Numbered from the stretch's first letter, positions 18,747 to 26,404 are shown. The stretch is DNA of 38,282 nucleotides from Verrucomicrobiota bacterium (GCA_016935555.1 JAFGQR010000114.1:1-38282); one strand, 5' to 3'. Notes: a model not told the origin generated them from the sequence alone. Translations and numbers: made by a program.

Positions 18747-19720
18747 GGCGCGGGGCTCGGGGGGAGGTGGGCCGGTGGAGACGGGGGATTGTTCCAGTAG
18801 GTGACATGCAGGTCGCGTTCCTGCAGCACGTTCGGATCGAACACGGCGCGCCGGATCTCCTCGCGCTGCCGGGCAAACGCCTCGAAACGCCGCGCGCTGT
18901 CCGGCTTGAACACCGGCGAGGCCTTGTCATAGACGATCGTCGAGCCGGGAAACTGGTCGAACCCTGCCCGCCGCCAGTCCCAATACTGCGAAAGGCCCAC
19001 CACGCGGTCGCCGACGTAGATGGCCTCGTTGAGTTCGTGGGTGACAATGATGAGCGTGTGGGCCGGGTCGCGGCCCTGCTGGCGGGCCCGGACGTTCTCG
19101 TCGTAGAGTTCAAGCAGCATGTTCTGCAAATCCTCCCGCGTCGCCTCGTCCAACGCCCCGAACGGCTCGTCCAACAGGATGATCTCGGGCTTCATGATCA
19201 AGGCCTGCGCCAACGCCACCCGCTGCCGCATCCCGCCGGACATCTCTTGCGGATACAACCGCCGCGCGTCCTCCAGCTTCAGCCGCACCAGCACCTCCGC
19301 CGCCTGCCGGCAGTGCTCCCGACGCAGCCGGCGCCACTTCCCCCATTGAAAGCACCGATACGGAATCGTCGTCCGGTCCAGCATCAACCCCACCGCCACG
19401 TTCTGCTCCGCCGTCAGAAACGGAAACAACGAGTAATGCTGATACACAATCCCCCGGTCACGCCCGGGGCCGTCCACGGGGCACCCCCCGGCCGGTTCGC
19501 CCTGCCGAAACAGCAGGATCTGGCCCCGGCGCGGCGGGTGCGTGCCCACAATCGCCCGCAGCAACGTGGACTTCCCGCAGCCCGACGGGCCGACCAGCGA
19601 CAGGAACTGGCCGCGCGCCACCTTGAGGTTGATGTCGCCGAGCACGCGCTTCGGGCCGAAGGCGTGGTGCACGCCGCGGCATTCGAGCGCCAGGGGAGGA
19701 TCGGGTGGGAGAGAAGGCAT
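18743..19720 (-). CDS. ABC transporter ATP-binding protein, nitrate/sulfonate/taurine type, extended C-terminus
   Basis: The 325-residue nucleotide-binding subunit shows Walker A GPSGCGKST, Q-loop YQHYSLFPFLTAEQN and signature MSGGMRQRVALAQAL. Walker B IILLDEPFGALDEATR and the switch His in IIVTHELNEAI follow. The closest type is the SsuB/TauB/NrtD class, which powers uptake of small anions or thiamine-like compounds. An insert of about 20 residues (YRCFQWGKWRRLRRE) precedes the signature. About 70 residues follow the ABC core (from QYWDWRRAGFDQF to the end), with no match I recognise. I chose the ATG at 19720; the upstream open frame is of unlikely composition. It lies 134 nt after the permease gene and overlaps the AAA+ gene by 4 nt. 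No substrate-binding protein is nearby. Confidence 0.88.
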   Translation of the reverse strand: MPSLPPDPPLALECRGVHHAFGPKRVLGDINLKVARGQFLSLVGPSGCGKSTLLRAIVGTHPPRRGQILLFRQGEPAGGCPVDGPGRDRGIVYQHYSLFPFLTAEQNVAVGLMLDRTTIPYRCFQWGKWRRLRREHCRQAAEVLVRLKLEDARRLYPQEMSGGMRQRVALAQALIMKPEIILLDEPFGALDEATREDLQNMLLELYDENVRARQQGRDPAHTLIIVTHELNEAIYVGDRVVGLSQYWDWRRAGFDQFPGSTIVYDKASPVFKPDSARRFEAFARQREEIRRAVFDPNVLQERDLHVTYWNNPPSPPAHLPPSPAP

Positions 19721-19813
19721 GCTCGAAGAATGGCTGGGAAAGGGAGTGGCCGGCAACCGCCGTGTTCTAGATGCGACTTGCGAAGACCTCGGCAATGTGT
19801 CTCTCAGAGATGT

Positions 19814-19846
19814 CAAATTGAAAATTGAAAATTGAGAATTTCAAAT
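19814..19846. repeat. AT-rich GAAAATT tandem patch
   Basis: ATTGAAAATTGAAAATTGAG and flanking bases form two to three direct copies of a 7-nt unit between the permease and ATPase genes. The reverse complement resembles the patch at 4-23. It is a simple AT-rich repeat of unknown role, in the intercistronic space of an otherwise compact operon. Confidence 0.4.
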
Positions 19847-19854
19847 GCCTTGGG

Positions 19855-20658
19855 CTAGGTTTTTGTGAATGACCAGGGGCAAAGCCAGCGCTGCAACGCC
19901 TTGAGCGCAAAATCCATCGCATACCCAAACCCGGCCAGCATCGCCAGGTAGGGATAAACCACGCTCATGTTCACCAGCTTCGACTGTAGCCGGATGCGAT
20001 ACCCGAACCCCACGTCCCCCACCAGCATCTCCGCCGCAATCAGAAACACCATCGCCGGCCCGATCATGAGCCGCACGGAATCGAGCAGACGGGGCAGCGC
20101 ATAGCGGAACATGATGCTCAGGATCACCTCCATGTTCGACGCCCCCAGCGTGTAGGCCTTATACTGCAGTTCCTCCGGAAACTCCTTCACCGCCAGAAAC
20201 ACCGTCATCGCCAGCGTCGGCAGAATCCCAAACGCAATCATCGCCACATACATGTTCATGTCCGTGCCGACCAGGACGAAAAACACCGCCAGGGCGGCCG
20301 TTGGCGGCACCTTGGCCAGCAGCGACAACAACGGATACGCAAACGCCTCCACCGGCGTGAAACAGCCCATCGCCATCCCCAAAATCACCGCCCCCAACAC
20401 CCCGAACCCCAGCCCCGCAAACAGCCGCAACCCCGTCGCCCGGGCGTCCGCCACCACCCAGCGGTCCTGCGAACGGTCGTTGACCTCGAAGGCCTGAACC
20501 ACCCCGTGTCCAAGCTGGCGCCACGTCGGAATCGTGGTGTCGCTCGGATTCAGCCGATGCTGCCGCTGCGACAGCCACGTGTAGGCCAGCAGCAACAACA
20601 GCACCGACGCCACGCCCAGCCCGATCGAGGCCGCGCGCGATATCGGAAGCCGAATCAT
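19855..20658 (-). CDS. ABC transporter permease (binding-protein-dependent inner-membrane component)
   Basis: This 267-residue integral membrane protein has about six hydrophobic segments, the first at residues 10-28. It belongs to the BPD_transp_1 family, SsuC/TauC-like. The cytoplasmic coupling loop is recognisable as YTLGASNMEVILSIMF followed by ALPRLLDSVRLMIGPA, matching the EAA-type motif. RLFAGLGFGVLGAVILGMAMG and LLAKVPPTAALAVFFVL are typical of this branch. I chose the ATG before IRLPISRAAS, giving a normal N-terminus; a TTG 12 codons upstream is the alternative. It is first in a minus-strand operon with the ABC ATPase and AAA+ protein. Substrate unknown because no periplasmic receptor is encoded here. 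Confidence 0.88.
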   Translation of the reverse strand: MIRLPISRAASIGLGVASVLLLLLAYTWLSQRQHRLNPSDTTIPTWRQLGHGVVQAFEVNDRSQDRWVVADARATGLRLFAGLGFGVLGAVILGMAMGCFTPVEAFAYPLLSLLAKVPPTAALAVFFVLVGTDMNMYVAMIAFGILPTLAMTVFLAVKEFPEELQYKAYTLGASNMEVILSIMFRYALPRLLDSVRLMIGPAMVFLIAAEMLVGDVGFGYRIRLQSKLVNMSVVYPYLAMLAGFGYAMDFALKALQRWLCPWSFTKT

Positions 20659-20848
20659 GCCGCGCAGGGTAACGACACCCTCCCCGGGGAGCAACTGTCA
20701 AACGACGGCGCCACGTCTTGTCATGACGCCTTGCCGTGATGGTGGGAAGGCGCGGGCAAGCGGCTTGGGAGCCGAGCCGGGAACAAGCCGTCCTTCACGC
20801 CCAACCGTGTCGGCCGGTTGCTCCCGCAACGCACGCCGCCGCCCCAGC

Positions 20849-21331
20849 TCACGCGGATTTCTTCCGGAACAGCGATTGGCTGTCGGGCAGGTTGAGCAGC
20901 GAGAGGTCGAAGCCCGCTCCCGGAGCGCGTTTGTGGGCCAGGGCGAGCTGACGGGCGATCTGTTGGGCGGCGTCGATGGCGAAGTATTTGACGGCGCCGA
21001 CGCTGATCCGGGCGGGGAAGATCACGGTGAGCAGGCAGTATTCGTCGACATTCATGATCAGCAGGCTGTTGGTGTCCCCCTGCTGATACATGCTGGTGAA
21101 GTCCTTCTCGCTCACGAGTTCGGCGAGGCTCTGGGTGGCGGCAAACGAGCCGGCCCCGAGCGCCGACAGGGTGGTCGTGTCAAAGTGGCTGCCGGGAGGG
21201 CATTCGGCGATCAGAAAGCCGCCCTTGTCGATGACCAGCGCCACCGTCGCCTCGCTTTGCGCCAACAACTCCTCCAGCGCCCGGTGGAGCGCGTCAATGT
21301 CTTCCTCGATCAGTTGGGGAAGCGTGGGCAT
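20849..21331 (-). CDS. Roadblock/LC7 domain protein, MglB-like
   Basis: The 160-residue protein has one Roadblock/LC7 domain, the fold of MglB, the dimeric GTPase-activating protein of MglA. The domain runs from about residue 8 (LIEEDIDALHRALEELLAQ, first helix) through TVALVIDKGGFLIAECPPG. It continues with the central helix LSALGAGSFAATQSLAELV and the last strands NSLLIMNVDEYCLLTVIF. A C-terminal tail of about 40 residues (AHKRAPGAGFDLSLLNLPD) lies outside the domain and could be a binding tail. It starts 1 nt after the stop of the MglA-like gene. This is the reverse of the mglB-mglA order in Myxococcus. Role as GAP or scaffold for the neighbouring GTPase is inferred from the family and the adjacency. 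Confidence 0.88.
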   Translation of the reverse strand: MPTLPQLIEEDIDALHRALEELLAQSEATVALVIDKGGFLIAECPPGSHFDTTTLSALGAGSFAATQSLAELVSEKDFTSMYQQGDTNSLLIMNVDEYCLLTVIFPARISVGAVKYFAIDAAQQIARQLALAHKRAPGAGFDLSLLNLPDSQSLFRKKSA

Positions 21332-21332
21332 A

Positions 21333-21947
21333 TCAGGCTGCCCGGCGAGCGCCGTCGTTGATGAACTTGTGCAGCAGCAGGCGCGTGATCATGTTCAACG
21401 TCTCAAACACCCCCTCGCACCGGCTCGCCGACGCCGCAAAGGAGGGCACCTGCGGATCGCCGTTGTTCAGCAGATACTCCATGTACTCCACCGGCGCCGT
21501 GTTCGGCAGGTCGCGCTTGTTATACTGCAGCACAAACGGAATGTCGTCGAGGCTCAGGTTCAACGCCTTCAGGTTGTCTTTGAGGTTGGCCAGGCTCCTG
21601 ACGTTTTCCTCCATCTTGTCGTACTGGGAGTCCGCGACGAACACGATGCCGTCGACGCCGCGCAGGACGAGTTGCCGGGTGGTGTTGTAGATGACCTGGC
21701 CGGGCACCGTGTAGAGCTGAAACTTCGTCTTGAACCCCTTGATCGCCATCGCTTCGATGGGCAGGAAATCAAAAAACAGCGTGCGATCAGAGTTGGTGGC
21801 CAGCGACACCAGCTTGCCCTTGGAACCCTGGGCGGCCTGGACATGCTCATGGACCTGCACCAGATTGGTGGTCTTGCCGCCCAGGGCGGTGCCGTAATAA
21901 ACCACTTTCACCTGCAGTTCCTTCCTGGCTTGATTGATGATGGCCAT
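21333..21947 (-). CDS. mglA: MglA-type small Ras-like GTPase
   Basis: This 204-residue GTPase closely follows Myxococcus MglA (195 residues). The P-loop is GTALGGKTTN at 19-28. The switch I area has SDRTLFFDFLP at 53-63. YTVPGQ at 79-84 has Thr in place of the usual Asp of DxxG, which is the MglA hallmark. The guanine-specificity motif is QYNKRDLP at 141-148. MglA cycles between GTP and GDP and sets the polarity of motility and cell-envelope machinery in Myxococcus. The start at 21947 removes an upstream extension that overlaps the previous gene. It lies 16 nt after the multi-module protein gene and 1 nt before the MglB-like gene. Whether it sets polarity in this organism is unknown. Confidence 0.95.
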   Translation of the reverse strand: MAIINQARKELQVKVVYYGTALGGKTTNLVQVHEHVQAAQGSKGKLVSLATNSDRTLFFDFLPIEAMAIKGFKTKFQLYTVPGQVIYNTTRQLVLRGVDGIVFVADSQYDKMEENVRSLANLKDNLKALNLSLDDIPFVLQYNKRDLPNTAPVEYMEYLLNNGDPQVPSFAASASRCEGVFETLNMITRLLLHKFINDGARRAA

Positions 21948-21963
21948 AGTACGCTGAGCTTGC

Positions 21964-24300
21964 TTATTTGCCGCGCCGACGGAGTTCGGCGGCGATGAAG
22001 TCCAGATTCCTGAGCGGCAGCACCTCGCCCACCCCTGCCAACACGGCAAAGTAGATCGCCCCCGCATGATAAACCTGCAGCGCCCCACGCCCCATCGTCA
22101 GCGTCAGACTCCCCAGATCCCCCATCTCAAATTCCTTCGCATACTGCGCCATCCGCCCCAGCATCTGCGGCAGAAACGCCGCAATCGTGTCCGCCTTCAC
22201 CCCCGGCGGCATGCAGTGCGCCACAAGCAGCCCGTCCTGCAACGCAATCATCGCCCCGGCCACACCCGGGAATTGCACCGTCTTGTTGACAATGTCGTTC
22301 GGCGTCCACTTCTGCTTGCCCGGCTCCCCAAATAGCTCCGCCAAATTCGCCGGCGCACCCGCCTCTCCCGCCTCACCCCGTCCCCGCCCCCCTTTGACCG
22401 CACCCGCCATCCGCCCCTCATCCGGCCCCGGCGCCGGCGCGGGAGAAGCCGGCTGCGTCGGCGTCGGCGCAACCGGGGCCACCAGCTTGCCTTCCGGCGT
22501 GAACAGGTCGGGAATGTTCGCCGGCGCAGCCTGCCGCCGGCTTCTGAGTTTTTTCAGTTTCTGCTGCAGGAAGATCGGGGCCACCACCGACAACGGAAAC
22601 GTCAGCCGCGCCTCGCTGTGCGGCGATTCATAATCGAGCGGGACGGGGGGCGTGAGCCATGAGCAGACTTGAAGCCAGTGAAACTCGATCTTGCCCTGCC
22701 GCAACCCGGGCTCAATCGCCACAAACGGAATCTCAATCCTCGCCTGGCTGAACCCGGCCTGCGCAATCTCCTGCCGCACCGGCTCCGGCCAGGCTCCGCT
22801 CACCAGGTTCAGCGGCACGCCGACGCATCCGCCCTTCGCCCCCACCACCTGCCCGTCCGAACCCTGGTCCGATCCCTGCCCGGCGCCTCGAACCGGCGCC
22901 GCTGTCATCCGCTCCCCAATTCCGCCTGCCCCGGCCGCCGCCGCTTCAGACGCGGGCTCGGATTCAAGGGCGGGCGCCGCTGCGGGTCTCGTGGCCGGCC
23001 TGAGGGTCGGCGCCGGCGGTGTCTCGCGCGCCGCCGGCCGGTCGTGCCCGTGCATGAACGCAGCCGCGGAGGTCTCCCTTTCCGCTTTCCGGAAGAACTC
23101 CGTCACCCGTTCCGGCTCCACCGCCTTGGGGCGTGAAGCCCCCGAGCGAATGAATTCCAGGAACAAGGGCGCCACAATGTTCAGCGGCAGATCCAGCCGC
23201 GTCTCCGCCAGCGGAGACGGCGCCTGGGGCGGGTGGGGGGAGATGCGCGAGCGGAGGTCGCCCCAGGTGTATTGGAGCTTGCCGCGCTTCAGGCCGTCAC
23301 ACACTTCGGTGGCAGGCAGCGCACACTTGGCAAAAGGCACCTTCAGTTGCGCAATCTCCGTTCGAATCGCCTCCGGCCAGGCGACCGCGACCTCCTCCAG
23401 CGCAACCTGAAACATCTGCATCGCAATCGGACTCTGCCCCGGAACAGGGGGCGGCGCCGGCTTGGACCCTGCGTCCGAGACCCGAAGCCGAACGCCCGGC
23501 CCCGGCCCCTCGTGGATCGGGATCAACGGGGCGCTGTTGAATGCCGGCGCCTCCATCGGCGGTGCGGCGGCTGGCGGCGGAACCGGAGCCGGACTCGGAG
23601 CACGACTCGGAGCGGGAATGGGCCCCGGAATCGGTCCTGGAATCGGCTTGGGAATCGGCTTGGGAATCGGAGCCGAAGCCGGAGCGGGGCCAGACGCCCG
23701 CGGAGCGTGCGTGCGGGTCGGCGGCGGGCGCGGCGGCACCACCGAAGGGAAGGGTGGGGAATTGGGCACGATGCGCACCTGGGCGGCGGATTCGCCGCTG
23801 GCATTGAACACGTCGGCGATGTCTTTGGGCACTTCGACGCGCTGGCGCGGGACGCTCCCCATGTAATCCTCCGGCAGCAACTGTCGCAACAAATACCGCA
23901 GAGGCAGGTCGACCTCCTCGCCATCGTGTCCGCTGTCCTCGGCAAATACCCCCCGGGGCGCCGCGCGTTTCAGGTCCGCCAGGGTGACCTTGACCGCCCC
24001 GCGTGGCAGCTGCTCAAGCACCCTGGCCTTGGCAATTTCGAAATTGCACCCGGCGACTCCTGCCGGGGCAAGTTTGCCGCGACAGGCTTCGGGAATCTGC
24101 TGGAGAATGACCACATATGGGACAAGCAAAGGGTCCGCCCCGGGCACAAACTCGGCCGGATCAGGCAGAACGGCATCCGGCGGCTCGGCGGCCGAAGACG
24201 CGTTGGCATTCCCGGATTGGGAGGACGGCAACACTCTCAGTGGGGGTACCGAATCCTGGGATGGCGTCCTGCCGAACAGACGTTTCAGAGCGCTTAACAT
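21964..24300 (-). CDS. Three-module protein with Pro-rich linkers and C-terminal Roadblock domain
   Basis: The 778-residue protein contains three copies of a module of about 85 residues (about 58-143, 294-384, 493-580). Shared positions include WPEAIRTEIAQ (308-318) with WPEPVRQEIAQ (504-514). GLKRGKLQYTW (336-346) pairs with GLRQGKIEFHW (532-542). LPLNIVAPLFL pairs with FPLSVVAPIFL. The first copy is more divergent. After each module, and again before the last domain, comes a short motif: IADVF (161), VTEFF (399), NIPDLF (595) and NLAELF (652). A Roadblock/LC7 domain fills about 665-775. Long linkers are Pro/Ala-rich, with a PIPKPIPGPIP stretch at 211-229. No signal peptide or membrane span is present. 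It is first in the operon before the MglA-type GTPase, so a GTPase scaffold or regulator is likely. I do not recognise the module. Confidence 0.85.
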   Translation of the reverse strand: MLSALKRLFGRTPSQDSVPPLRVLPSSQSGNANASSAAEPPDAVLPDPAEFVPGADPLLVPYVVILQQIPEACRGKLAPAGVAGCNFEIAKARVLEQLPRGAVKVTLADLKRAAPRGVFAEDSGHDGEEVDLPLRYLLRQLLPEDYMGSVPRQRVEVPKDIADVFNASGESAAQVRIVPNSPPFPSVVPPRPPPTRTHAPRASGPAPASAPIPKPIPKPIPGPIPGPIPAPSRAPSPAPVPPPAAAPPMEAPAFNSAPLIPIHEGPGPGVRLRVSDAGSKPAPPPVPGQSPIAMQMFQVALEEVAVAWPEAIRTEIAQLKVPFAKCALPATEVCDGLKRGKLQYTWGDLRSRISPHPPQAPSPLAETRLDLPLNIVAPLFLEFIRSGASRPKAVEPERVTEFFRKAERETSAAAFMHGHDRPAARETPPAPTLRPATRPAAAPALESEPASEAAAAGAGGIGERMTAAPVRGAGQGSDQGSDGQVVGAKGGCVGVPLNLVSGAWPEPVRQEIAQAGFSQARIEIPFVAIEPGLRQGKIEFHWLQVCSWLTPPVPLDYESPHSEARLTFPLSVVAPIFLQQKLKKLRSRRQAAPANIPDLFTPEGKLVAPVAPTPTQPASPAPAPGPDEGRMAGAVKGGRGRGEAGEAGAPANLAELFGEPGKQKWTPNDIVNKTVQFPGVAGAMIALQDGLLVAHCMPPGVKADTIAAFLPQMLGRMAQYAKEFEMGDLGSLTLTMGRGALQVYHAGAIYFAVLAGVGEVLPLRNLDFIAAELRRRGK
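23615..23671 (-). repeat. 12-nt tandem repeat inside the Pro-rich linker
   Basis: Four full copies and one partial copy of a 12-nt unit, GGAATCGGCTTG and variants on the plus strand, encode the repeating Pro-Ile-Pro-Lys / Pro-Ile-Pro-Gly stretch of the three-module protein. Two adjacent units (23639-23662) are identical, so slippage could change linker length in steps of four residues without breaking the frame. Confidence 0.8.
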
Positions 24301-24596
24301 GGCAATCCAATCGTTGCGGACTACGGAGCAGGTCACACGCCATTCTCCCAAACACCGTCGTCGGCTTGGATTTTGCTTAAGAAACCCACCCGTGGTGACG
24401 ATGTGCAGTCTGGAGTCCTGGAGATTCGAATGTGTTGTGAACCGATTGAGTTTTGATTCCCCGGAAACCGGGCAGTGGTGTTTGGCGAGGGAGGTGCGCC
24501 GCAACCCCCGGGCAGCATCCCCCGTCGCCATGGCCTCCCCATGCCGCGCCGCCCCGAACGGGCCGCAGGCCGCGTATTGCTAGAAAGCCCCATCGC
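24301..24596. promoter_or_regulatory. Shared divergent control region of the GTPase/response-regulator locus
   Basis: These 296 bases separate the start of the minus-strand three-module/MglA/MglB set from the plus-strand response-regulator set. No gene is visible, so promoters for both directions should lie here. I could not single out a confident -35/-10 pair or an operator; the area around 24370-24470 is the least GC-rich. Confidence 0.4.
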
Positions 24597-25676
24597 ATGC
24601 CGTCCAATCCCAAAATCCTGCTGCTGGATGACGATCTGGGCGTCCTGGAACTGTACCGGGAAATGCTCAGCCAGCACCTCCCCAGCCTGCCCGAAGTCCG
24701 CACCGCCTCCAATGCGTCCCGAGCCCTCGCCCTGCTGGAGTCCGACACGTTCGCCCTGATGATCTCCGACCTGAACCTGCCCAAGATGGACGGGCTGCAG
24801 ACGCTTTCGATCGCGCGCCGCAAATACCCCCAGATGCGCCTGGTGGTGCTGACCGGGATTCGCGACGAGCAGTTTCGCACGCGGGCCTACGCGATGGGGG
24901 TCGACCAGTATTGGATCAAGCCCGAATCCGACCAGGAGCTGGGGTTGTTCATGGAATCCATCGAGTCGCTCCTCAGCAGCGAGGACCAAGGCAAGTTCCG
25001 CGGACTCCAAAGCAAAAGCCTCGTGGACATCATCCAGCTCGAATGCCTCTCCCAAAGCACCACGACTCTCAAAATCACCAACGGCGTCGTGGACGGCCGC
25101 ATCTGGATCCAAAACGGCGAAGTCATCGATGCCGAAGCCGTCGGCCTCAACGCCGAACCCGCCTTTCAACGCATCCTGTCCTGGAAAACCGGCAGCTTCG
25201 AACTGCTGCCCGGCGACCCGGATCGCTCCCGCACCATCTTCACCTCCTACCAGGGCCTGCTCCTGAACACCGCCCAGGCCCTCGACGAAGCCGCCTCCCA
25301 GCTGCCGCCCGTCCCTCAGGGCGCCACCGACCCCGCACCCGATGCCGCCATGCGCATTGCCGAATTGTCCCAGTTCCCCGGGGTCGAATTCGTGCTCGCC
25401 TCGGGCTTGAACCGCGACAGCAAGGACGATTACTGGGGCCTCGACCACCCCCAGCCCGTCGCCCAGTGGGTTCAGGACACCCTCCGCGGCTTCGCCGAGC
25501 TGGCCGACCAGTTGCAAGTCGGCCACCTCCAGCAGATCATCGGCACCGGCCCGCAGCGCAAAGTCGCCCTGGCCCGCTCCGGCGACACCCAGCTGTGCGT
25601 CGGATTCACCCCCGCACTGCCCGCCGACACCGTGCAGGAAACCATGAACAGCATCCTCACCAAATGGGTATCCTGA
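24597..25676 (+). CDS. Response regulator with PATAN/DUF4388 and Roadblock-like C-terminal domains
   Basis: The 359-residue protein begins with a complete receiver domain. It has acidic residues at 11-13, phosphoacceptor Asp58 in ISDLNLPKMDG, Thr86 and Lys108 (YWIKP). A DUF4388/PATAN domain follows at about 138-226 (SLVDIIQLECL, GRIWIQNGEVIDAEA, SWKTGSFELLPG). The last 110 residues, from about 250 (ELSQFPGVEFVLASG), follow the strand-helix order of a Roadblock domain, with an inserted WGLDHPQP segment. There is no DNA-binding output, so the signal probably passes to protein partners. The obvious candidates are the divergently encoded MglA-type GTPase and Roadblock proteins. RomR, a response regulator acting on MglA in Myxococcus, is the known functional analogue. 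No histidine kinase lies in the window. The ATG at 24597 gives the canonical receiver N-terminus. Confidence 0.9.
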   Translation: MPSNPKILLLDDDLGVLELYREMLSQHLPSLPEVRTASNASRALALLESDTFALMISDLNLPKMDGLQTLSIARRKYPQMRLVVLTGIRDEQFRTRAYAMGVDQYWIKPESDQELGLFMESIESLLSSEDQGKFRGLQSKSLVDIIQLECLSQSTTTLKITNGVVDGRIWIQNGEVIDAEAVGLNAEPAFQRILSWKTGSFELLPGDPDRSRTIFTSYQGLLLNTAQALDEAASQLPPVPQGATDPAPDAAMRIAELSQFPGVEFVLASGLNRDSKDDYWGLDHPQPVAQWVQDTLRGFAELADQLQVGHLQQIIGTGPQRKVALARSGDTQLCVGFTPALPADTVQETMNSILTKWVS

Positions 25677-25981
25677 GCCTGTTCGCCAAATCCAAAGGCT
25701 GCCGCCTCGTGCACCTGCCCTCCGGCAGCTTCACCCTCGACCGGGATGGCCGCGTCATGTCCTCCACCCTCCCCATCTCCTTCCCCGCCGCGCATATCCG
25801 CTGGATCGGCCAACACGTCCTCGCCACCTTCCACGCCGCCCAAAACGCCCACATGCCCCTCTCCGAAATCCTCATCTCCTTCGCCGCCCTCCGCATCCTC
25901 GCCCGCGAATTGCGCGGCGGCGCCATCATTTACCTCATGCCCCAATCCCTGAACCAACCCCTCAAACCCGCCCTCAACTAA
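25664..25981 (+). CDS. Small Roadblock-like protein overlapping the response regulator
   Basis: This 105-residue protein starts at an ATG inside the last codons of the response-regulator gene (13-nt overlap, +1 frame), indicating coupled translation. The segment FTLDRDGRVMSSTLP corresponds to the first two strands of a Roadblock/LC7 domain. FPAAHIRWIGQHVLATFHAA is its long helix, and ISFAALRILARELRGGAIIY its last strands. The pattern lines up with the C-terminal domain of the three-module protein (DGLLVAHCMP, AAFLPQMLGRMAQYAK, LQVYHAGAIYFAVL). The first Roadblock helix is replaced by a short basic lead. I judge it a diverged Roadblock protein, likely to pair with another in this locus. The reading frame keeps sensible composition only downstream of this ATG. 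Confidence 0.75.
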   Translation: MGILSLFAKSKGCRLVHLPSGSFTLDRDGRVMSSTLPISFPAAHIRWIGQHVLATFHAAQNAHMPLSEILISFAALRILARELRGGAIIYLMPQSLNQPLKPALN

Positions 25982-25993
25982 CCCGGCATACCC

Positions 25994-26404
25994 ATGACCA
26001 CGTCCACCCTCGAAGACCTCATCATCCGCATGGAGAGCTACCTGGAATGCTGGAAGCAATACAACGCCTTCATGAACATGGCGCGCTCCAAAAAGTTCAG
26101 CGCCGAGGACGAAAACCAGTTCCTCGAAATCAAAAGCATGCTCACCCAGGAACTCGAACTGCTCCTCTCCCGAATCGATTGCGGCCCCGTCAGCCGCGAG
26201 GACGTCCACGCCCTCCTCGCCTCCGGCCCGTCCATCCGTTTCCTCAGCGAAATGAACGAAAACGCCCTCCGCAACCTCGAAAACAACTGGCATAAAATCT
26301 TCATCGGCTGGCAATGCATCCTCGGCCAGCTCAAAGTCAAACAACACCAGGTCGCCTCCAAGTCCGTCATGGGCTCCTGGTTCAAAAGCAAACGCGCCGC
26401 CTGA
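25994..26404 (+). CDS. Uncharacterised helical protein of the GTPase locus
   Basis: The 136-residue protein is predicted almost wholly helical: LEDLIIRMESYLECWKQYN, then FLEIKSMLTQELELLLSRI, then MNENALRNLENNWHKIFIGW, with a basic tail ending MGSWFKSKRAA. It has no signal peptide or membrane span and no family that I recognise. It starts 12 nt after the small Roadblock-like gene, so it is the third gene of the plus-strand set. Its position suggests a partner or adaptor of the response regulator/Roadblock proteins. A perfect 16-bp palindrome directly follows its stop. Confidence 0.75.
   Translation: MTTSTLEDLIIRMESYLECWKQYNAFMNMARSKKFSAEDENQFLEIKSMLTQELELLLSRIDCGPVSREDVHALLASGPSIRFLSEMNENALRNLENNWHKIFIGWQCILGQLKVKQHQVASKSVMGSWFKSKRAA

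Noticed and set aside
18743..20658. Naming the ABC system as a nitrate, taurine or sulfonate importer
   Set aside because: The subfamily is compatible with all of these, but without a substrate-binding protein or metabolic neighbours no substrate can be supported.
23615..23671. Possible CRISPR-like repeat
   Set aside because: Units are 12 nt without spacers and lie inside a coding frame, so this is a coding tandem repeat.
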